DNA of 5,481 nucleotides from assembly GCA_014383605.1 (NCBI GenBank), contig JACNHM010000549.1, forward strand, positions 1-5,481, given 5' to 3'. Origin of the DNA: Chloroflexota bacterium. Lineage in GTDB: Bacteria > Chloroflexota > Anaerolineae > UBA3071. The notes beneath the pieces are model-generated. The model made no database searches, had not been told where the DNA came from, and was given only the letters and a program-made list of their open reading frames with translations. Of the stretch, positions 1 through 3,866 are shown piece by piece (positions within the stretch are counted from its first letter, which is position 1; each line of letters begins with the position of its first letter). Both the position numbers and the translations under genes were made by a program.

Positions 1-345
1 CCGGCCGGCAACGTCAACGCCCGCAAGCACGGCTTCTATGGACGCGGCCAATTCACCGAGGACGACCTGGCCCGCCTGGCCCTGATCGCCGCCGAGGATG
101 GACTGGACGACGAGACAGCCTTCGTCCGCCTGGTAATCGCCGATCTATCGCAGTCCATCACCGAGGCCGAGGGTATCGAGGAAAAGGTACGGCTGGCCAT
201 GGCCCTATTCGCCGGCGCCGGACGCGTGGCCATGCTATTGAAGACGCAGCACGTCCTCGACGCCCAAGCCGCCGACACCCTGGCCGGCGCCATCGGAAGC
301 GCGCTAGACCAACTCAACGCCATATTCAGCGAGGTGGAGTTATGA
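1..345 (+). CDS. Small-terminase-like or terminase-associated protein (5' partial)
   Basis: The frame is open from the first base and ends at TGA 343-345, giving 114 residues with the true N-terminus missing. It begins with a PAGNVNARKHGFYGRGQFTE stretch. A GNxNAxKHGxY motif near the N-terminus is typical of small phage proteins encoded just before the large terminase and is often followed, as here, by a helical region (EDDLARLALIAAEDGLDDETAFVRLVIADL). The rest is predicted to be alpha-helical and rich in Ala, Leu and Glu. Its position two genes before the large terminase suggests the small terminase subunit, which recognises phage DNA and loads it onto the motor. I see no clear helix-turn-helix, so this rests on context and the N-terminal motif. 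Its stop overlaps the next start (ATGA, 342-345), which implies coupled translation. It could instead be a conserved phage protein of unknown role. Confidence 0.6.
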   Translation, partial: PAGNVNARKHGFYGRGQFTEDDLARLALIAAEDGLDDETAFVRLVIADLSQSITEAEGIEEKVRLAMALFAGAGRVAMLLKTQHVLDAQAADTLAGAIGSALDQLNAIFSEVEL

Positions 346-629
346 CCACAGGTGAGGACAAACTCAGACGCGCTGTCAAGCATATGCGCCGCCCGCAGTG
401 GCTACGCACCCGCCTCAATAACCTGCAGGCGCGCGAGCAGGCTCTGAGCGACATCTTCAACCACTACGACCTGCAACGAGCCAAGGCCGGCCCGCTGCAC
501 GTCGAGCCCGCCGTCCTGACCACCATCCAGGAGATCAGAGAGGAACTCGACGAGATCCACCAAGAGCGTCAGTCCCTGCTCGCCGGCTACCAACTGCTCC
601 AGGACACCGCCGAGCACGCCGAGCTATGA
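342..629 (+). CDS. Small coiled-coil protein, function unknown
   Basis: This 95-residue protein is of a type I do not recognise with certainty. The first 30 residues are very basic (KLRRAVKHMRRPQWLRTRLNN), which would suit nucleic-acid binding. Residues 60-90 (TIQEIREELDEIHQERQSLLAGYQLL) have heptad-like spacing of Leu and Ile with charged flanks, suggesting a coiled coil and oligomerisation. A purine-rich GAGGTGGAG at 331-339 lies just before the ATG, and the start overlaps the previous stop (ATGA), so the start is well supported. A basic head plus a coiled coil, directly before the large terminase, is compatible with a small-terminase or packaging-accessory role. If so, this gene rather than the preceding one could be the real small terminase. 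No known family motif is visible, so function is left open. Confidence 0.7.
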   Translation: MTTGEDKLRRAVKHMRRPQWLRTRLNNLQAREQALSDIFNHYDLQRAKAGPLHVEPAVLTTIQEIREELDEIHQERQSLLAGYQLLQDTAEHAEL

Positions 630-632
630 TGA

Positions 633-2141
633 ATGTCCAGAGTTGCCCAGGCTGCGCTTCAGATCCTATCCGACATCGAGCCGTTCAGCCGGCACATCCT
701 GCGCAAGCCGCTGCGCCAGTACCAGCTCGAGCCCGCCCGAGCCATCCTGGATAGCATCCTGCACGCCAGGGGAGACCAGTTCGCCGTGATGATGAGCCGC
801 CAGGCCGGAAAGAACGAGACAGCGGCACAGATGGAAGCCTACCTGCTCAACCTATTTCAGCGGTCAGGTGGGCAGATAGTGAAGGCCAGCCCGACCTTCA
901 AGCCGCAGACCGTCAACAGCCTCATGAGGCTGACGCAGCACCTTAACAATCCGTGGAACCGTGGGAAATGGGGCAAACCCCACGGATACATCGTACAGTT
1001 GGGGAAGGCCCGCTGTCTCTTCTTCTCCGCCCACGCCGAGGCCAACGTGGTAGGCGCCACGGCCTCGATCCTCCTGCAAGCCGACGAGGCGCAGGACATC
1101 ACGGCCACCAAGTGGAGCAAGGACTTCACCCCCATGGCCGCCAGCACCAACGCCACCCGGGTGATGTGGGGGACCGCCTGGACATCAAACACGCTGCTGG
1201 CGCAGACCATCAGCTCCCTAAATCGATTGCAGGCGCAGGACGGCAGGAAGCGCGTCTTTCTCGTAGATTGGGAGCAGGTGGCGCAGGAGGTGCCGGCCTA
1301 CGGCGACTACGTGCGGGGGGAGATCCAGCGGCTCGGAGCCAACCATCCGCTGATCCGCACCCAGTACAAACTCCAGACGATTGACGACCAGGCCGGCCTC
1401 TTCCCAGCCCACAGGCAGGCGTTGATGCGAGGCCACCACCCCCGCCGCCGGGATCCCGAGCCGGGGCACATGTACGCCCTGCTCATTGACGTCGCCGGCG
1501 AGGAGGAGGACGCACCGGCTGATGGGGTCGCCCGCAGCGAGAGCCAGCGCCGAGACGCCACCGCCTGCACCATGGTAGACATCGACACGGCCAGCGTAGC
1601 CGATCCGCTGATCGCCAGGCCGACCTACCGCACCGTGGACAGACGATTGTGGATCGGAGCCAAGCACACCAGCCTTTACAGCCAGATCAGCGCCCTGGCC
1701 GAGCACTGGGGAGCGCGCTACATCGTCGGCGATGACACCGGTGTAGGCCACGGATTGATGAGCTTCCTGGCGCAGCGGTTCGGGGAGCAGGTGATCCCAG
1801 TCGTATTCACCACCAAGAGCAAGTCGGATTTAGGGTGGGGATTTGTGGGGATTGTGGAAACCGGCCGCTATCAGGACTACGCCGACGACCAGGCCGAGGA
1901 CACGCGACAGTTCTGGTACGAAGTCGAGGCCTGCCAATACGAGTCGCCCAGCCCGGACAGGCTCAAGTGGGGCGTGTGGGAGACGCCAGGCTACGACGGC
2001 CTGATCGCCACCGGCCACGACGACCTGCTGATCAGCGCCGCCCTGACGGCCATTCTGGACGAGCAGCCCTGGGGCGTGGGCAAGAGCGCCGTCATTCACG
2101 CCCCCGATCCGATCGAGGCATATGACAGGGGAGGGTGGTAG
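633..2141 (+). CDS. terL: Phage terminase large subunit (ATPase and nuclease)
   Basis: This 502-residue protein is the motor and nuclease that cuts concatemeric phage DNA and pumps it through the portal into the prohead. Length and motif order fit the family. Residues 27-38 (LRQYQLEPARAI) resemble the adenine-binding region. Walker A is SRQAGKNE at 55-62. Walker B is ILLQADEAQDI at 146-156, with D151 and catalytic E152. The coupling motif is MWGTAW at 178-183. The C-terminal RNase H-like nuclease has its acidic residues in LLIDVAG (D286), YIVGDDTG (D367/D368) and ATGHDDLLIS (D463/D464), so both activities look intact. A charged insert at about 289-310 (EEEDAPADGVARSESQR) lies between nuclease strands and is probably a loop. 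TGA at 630 is in frame just upstream, so ATG 633 is the earliest start. There is no strong ribosome binding site, so translation is probably coupled to the gene ending three bases earlier. Confidence 0.97.
   Translation: MSRVAQAALQILSDIEPFSRHILRKPLRQYQLEPARAILDSILHARGDQFAVMMSRQAGKNETAAQMEAYLLNLFQRSGGQIVKASPTFKPQTVNSLMRLTQHLNNPWNRGKWGKPHGYIVQLGKARCLFFSAHAEANVVGATASILLQADEAQDITATKWSKDFTPMAASTNATRVMWGTAWTSNTLLAQTISSLNRLQAQDGRKRVFLVDWEQVAQEVPAYGDYVRGEIQRLGANHPLIRTQYKLQTIDDQAGLFPAHRQALMRGHHPRRRDPEPGHMYALLIDVAGEEEDAPADGVARSESQRRDATACTMVDIDTASVADPLIARPTYRTVDRRLWIGAKHTSLYSQISALAEHWGARYIVGDDTGVGHGLMSFLAQRFGEQVIPVVFTTKSKSDLGWGFVGIVETGRYQDYADDQAEDTRQFWYEVEACQYESPSPDRLKWGVWETPGYDGLIATGHDDLLISAALTAILDEQPWGVGKSAVIHAPDPIEAYDRGGW
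1835..1854 (+). repeat. Tandem 10-bp G-rich repeat inside terL
   Basis: GTGGGGATTT is followed directly by GTGGGGATTG, with another GGG just before (1833-1835) and a GTGG after. The stretch encodes GWGFVGIV in the nuclease half of the terminase. Its codons (GGG, GGA, TTT, ATT) are less C-ending than those of the surrounding gene. It could form a weak G-quadruplex, but the fourth G run has only two bases. It may be a chance local duplication. Confidence 0.4.
2128..2135 (+). promoter_or_regulatory. Ribosome binding site for the ribbon-helix-helix gene
   Basis: GGGGAGGG lies 8 bases before ATG 2144. It decides the start: a GTG at 2135 in the same frame would sit inside this purine tract and add only three residues (V-D-M), so ATG 2144 is preferred. 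The site overlaps the last codons of the terminase gene. Confidence 0.6.
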
Positions 2142-2143
2142 AC

Positions 2144-2386
2144 ATGACCGACCCAACCAAGAAGCACTTCAGCATGACCATCAGCCAATCGCTATTCGAG
2201 CGAGCCGTAGCCGCCGCCGAAGAGGCCGGTTACAGCAGCCTGCCAGCTTACCTGCGCACCTGTATCTGGAGGTTAGTCGGGGAGATCCACGAGCCCACCA
2301 CCAGGGAGGTCGCCGCCGCTTTCCGCGACGCGCTGACCACGGCGCTGGAGGAGCTAGAGTTCACGTACAAGATGAAGTTCGAATAG
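2144..2386 (+). CDS. Small ribbon-helix-helix (CopG/Arc/MetJ-type) DNA-binding protein
   Basis: This 80-residue protein begins two bases after the terminase stop. Residues 7-14 (KHFSMTIS) fit the beta strand that inserts into the DNA major groove in ribbon-helix-helix dimers. Residues 15-28 (QSLFERAVAAAEEA) fit helix A, G29 is the turn, and 31-45 (SSLPAYLRTCIWRLV) fit helix B. Strand, helix, Gly turn and second helix are in the right order and length for the family. The C-terminal 35 residues (helical, EVAAAFRDALTTALEELEF) may be an oligomerisation tail. The family generally acts as small dimeric repressors that bind short repeated or palindromic sites. A cluster of such sites starts at the last base of this gene, so control of the portal and capsid genes is a reasonable inference. 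The fold is predicted from sequence pattern only. A structural or packaging cofactor is the alternative. Confidence 0.75.
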   Translation: MTDPTKKHFSMTISQSLFERAVAAAEEAGYSSLPAYLRTCIWRLVGEIHEPTTREVAAAFRDALTTALEELEFTYKMKFE

Positions 2387-2429
2387 TCGGGACAAAACCC
2401 GCCCACGTGGATGACGGCCGTAACCCGAC
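2386..2429 (+). repeat. Bracketed 44-base element, copy 1
   Basis: It starts with GTCGGGACAA (2386-2395) and ends in CCCGAC (2424-2429, followed by A). The outer hexamers are perfect inverted repeats that could close a stem. The interior holds two perfect 8-bp palindromes, CCACGTGG (2403-2410) and ACGGCCGT (2414-2421). It lies in the gap between the ribbon-helix-helix gene and the portal gene, two bases before copy 2. Confidence 0.55.
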
Positions 2430-2510
2430 ACGTCGGGACAACTTTTCATGGCCATAGACTGGCCAGCGCCCGACAACCCGACATCACACCATCTTAACAC
2501 TATAAACCTT
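2387..2510 (+). promoter_or_regulatory. Candidate operator or leader region before the portal gene
   Basis: The GTCGGG/CCCGAC hexamer occurs five times between 2386 and 2482: at 2386, 2424, 2432, 2469 and 2477. Elsewhere in the window I found it only about six times, two of them in element copy 3. Four perfect 8-bp palindromes also lie here. From about 2484 to 2530 the sequence turns AT-rich, unlike the rest of the window. The position directly after a predicted DNA-binding gene suggests an operator or a structured mRNA leader. There is no T-run after any stem, so an intrinsic terminator is unlikely. A promoter cannot be assigned: TATAAA at 2501 lacks a good -35 partner. Confidence 0.4.
2432..2474 (+). 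repeat. Bracketed 43-base element, copy 2
   Basis: It carries the same GTCGGGACAA (2432-2441) and CCCGAC (2469-2474, followed by A) brackets as copy 1. Inside are palindromes ATGGCCAT (2448-2455) and CTGGCCAG (2459-2466). TGGCCA at 2449-2454 can also pair with TGGCCA at 2460-2465 around a 5-base loop, nested within the outer stem. The ATG at 2448, the first possible portal start, sits at the base of this inner hairpin. CCCGAC 2469-2474 is followed by a second CCCGAC at 2477-2482, an 8-base step. Confidence 0.55.
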
Positions 2511-3866
2511 ATGTCACACACAAAAGAACCGCTCATCCTACGCACCCTAAAGCGCATATCACCACGCATCCGAGCCTACCTGGCCTCCGTCTCCGTGCGC
2601 GTAGACGACAGCGACGGATGGACCGCCCGCACCTCCGGCACGCCCCACGACCGCCCCTGGTACGAAATGCTGGCCGGCTTCAACGACGCCCTGGAGGCCT
2701 GGCGCAAGAATCCCCTCGTCCGCCGCCTGGTCAGTCTCGTCACCGACTTCGTGGTAGCGGACGGGATCCTGCTCACCTCCGCCTATCTCACGCTGCAACG
2801 GTTCATCGAGGAGTTCTGGTCACACCCTAAAAACCACGTGGCCACCCGCCTGCCCGACCTCTGCGACGAGCTGACCCGCGCCGGCGAGCTGTTCGCCGTC
2901 CTCAGCGTCAACCCCGTAGACGGCATGTCTTACCTGCGCTTTATCCCCGCCTGTGAGATCGACGCCATCAAATGGTTGGAAGGCGACTACGAGACCGAGA
3001 CCAGCTACCACCAACTCGGCGGCATCAACAACATCGAGGGCACCTGGTGGAACAGCTTCCACACCTACCAACAGGCCACCCACGAGCCAGGCGAAGCCGC
3101 CCAGGTGATGCTCCACTACACCGTGAACAAGCCGGTGGGCTGCCTGCGCGGGGAATCGGATCTGAGCACCGTCCTCGTCTGGGCCAAGCGATACTCACGC
3201 TGGCTCGAGGACCGCGCCCGCCTACACTGGGCCATCAGGGCCTTCCTCTGGTTCGTCCAGGTGCCCACCTCCAAGATCGAAGCCAAGCGCAAACAGTACG
3301 CGACGCCGCCCGACAGCGGCTCAGTCATCGTCCACGACGACGGCGAGAGCTGGGATCTGAAAACGCCCAACCTGCAAGCCAGAGACGCCTCAGCCGATGG
3401 CCAGGAGCTCAAGCGCATGTCCGTCGTCGGCATGGCCACCCCACTGCACTGGGTATCCGACGAGCGCAACGCCAACCTGGCCACCGCCCAAGCGATGAGC
3501 GAGCCGACGCTGCGCAATTACACCCGCCAGCAGCTCCACTTCTGCTACATCCTGGCCAACATCACCACCACCGCCTACAACATCAGCCGGGACTACGGAC
3601 GCCGCGGCCGGCCCTGCACCGCCGACGACGTCAAGCCGGTGCTGCGAGCCGTGGAGCGCTCCGACGATAACGCCCAGGCCCAGGCCGCCCGGGACATCGT
3701 GGAGGCCCTGGCGAAGCTCCGAGACCAGCTCTCACTGGCCGGCGTCGCCATCACCGCCGACTTGAACCGCCTCACGCTATCGCTGGCCCTGCGATTCGCT
3801 GGCCAGCTTCTAGATCCGGAAGAGATCAACGCCCTGCTGGGCATAGAGGAGGAAACCCAAGAATGA
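2448..3866 (+). CDS. Phage portal protein
   Basis: The product has 472 residues, within the usual portal range. Portals form the ring at one vertex of the prohead through which the terminase pumps DNA and to which the tail or connector attaches. Family-like features include NPLVRRLVSLVTDFVVADGI (from N88), RGESDLSTVLVWAKRYSRWLEDRARLHWAIRAF (from about 234, a typical portal core), and MSVVGMATPLHWVSDERNANLATAQAMSEP (about 324-353), followed by a Gln-, Ala- and charge-rich helical C-terminus. The position between terminase and protease/capsid is the standard one. The start is uncertain. ATG 2448 has only a weak GGGA at 2435-2438 and lies inside a repeat element. ATG 2511 (MSHTKEP...) would remove 21 poorly protein-like residues encoded by AT-rich sequence, but it has no ribosome binding site either. 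The stop overlaps the next start (ATGA, 3863-3866). Confidence 0.9.
   Translation: MAIDWPAPDNPTSHHLNTINLMSHTKEPLILRTLKRISPRIRAYLASVSVRVDDSDGWTARTSGTPHDRPWYEMLAGFNDALEAWRKNPLVRRLVSLVTDFVVADGILLTSAYLTLQRFIEEFWSHPKNHVATRLPDLCDELTRAGELFAVLSVNPVDGMSYLRFIPACEIDAIKWLEGDYETETSYHQLGGINNIEGTWWNSFHTYQQATHEPGEAAQVMLHYTVNKPVGCLRGESDLSTVLVWAKRYSRWLEDRARLHWAIRAFLWFVQVPTSKIEAKRKQYATPPDSGSVIVHDDGESWDLKTPNLQARDASADGQELKRMSVVGMATPLHWVSDERNANLATAQAMSEPTLRNYTRQQLHFCYILANITTTAYNISRDYGRRGRPCTADDVKPVLRAVERSDDNAQAQAARDIVEALAKLRDQLSLAGVAITADLNRLTLSLALRFAGQLLDPEEINALLGIEEETQE
3846..3852 (+). promoter_or_regulatory. Strong ribosome binding site for the protease-capsid gene
   Basis: GAGGAGG inside the last portal codons lies 10 bases before ATG 3863, which itself overlaps the portal stop as ATGA. 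Together these fix the start of the protease frame and indicate translation coupled to the portal. Confidence 0.7.

Noticed and set aside
1218..1751. A 177-codon minus-strand frame opposite the terminase, and similar shorter antisense frames elsewhere
   Set aside because: They lie opposite conserved terminase motifs, show no family motif, and have no start signals. They are shadows of high-GC coding.
2386..2447. Intrinsic terminator in the gap before the portal
   Set aside because: The stems are short or widely spaced and none is followed by a proper T-run. ACTTTTC at 2441-2447 is too short and misplaced.
2478..2506. Possible sigma-70 promoter: CCGACA (2478) and TATAAA (2501) with 17-base spacing
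   Set aside because: The -35 matches the consensus in only four of six positions, and the predicted transcript start would fall at or past ATG 2511. Not enough to call.
2972..3670. A 232-codon plus-strand frame inside the portal gene
   Set aside because: It is Arg/Pro/His/Gln-rich low-complexity translation from the wrong frame of a confident portal gene.
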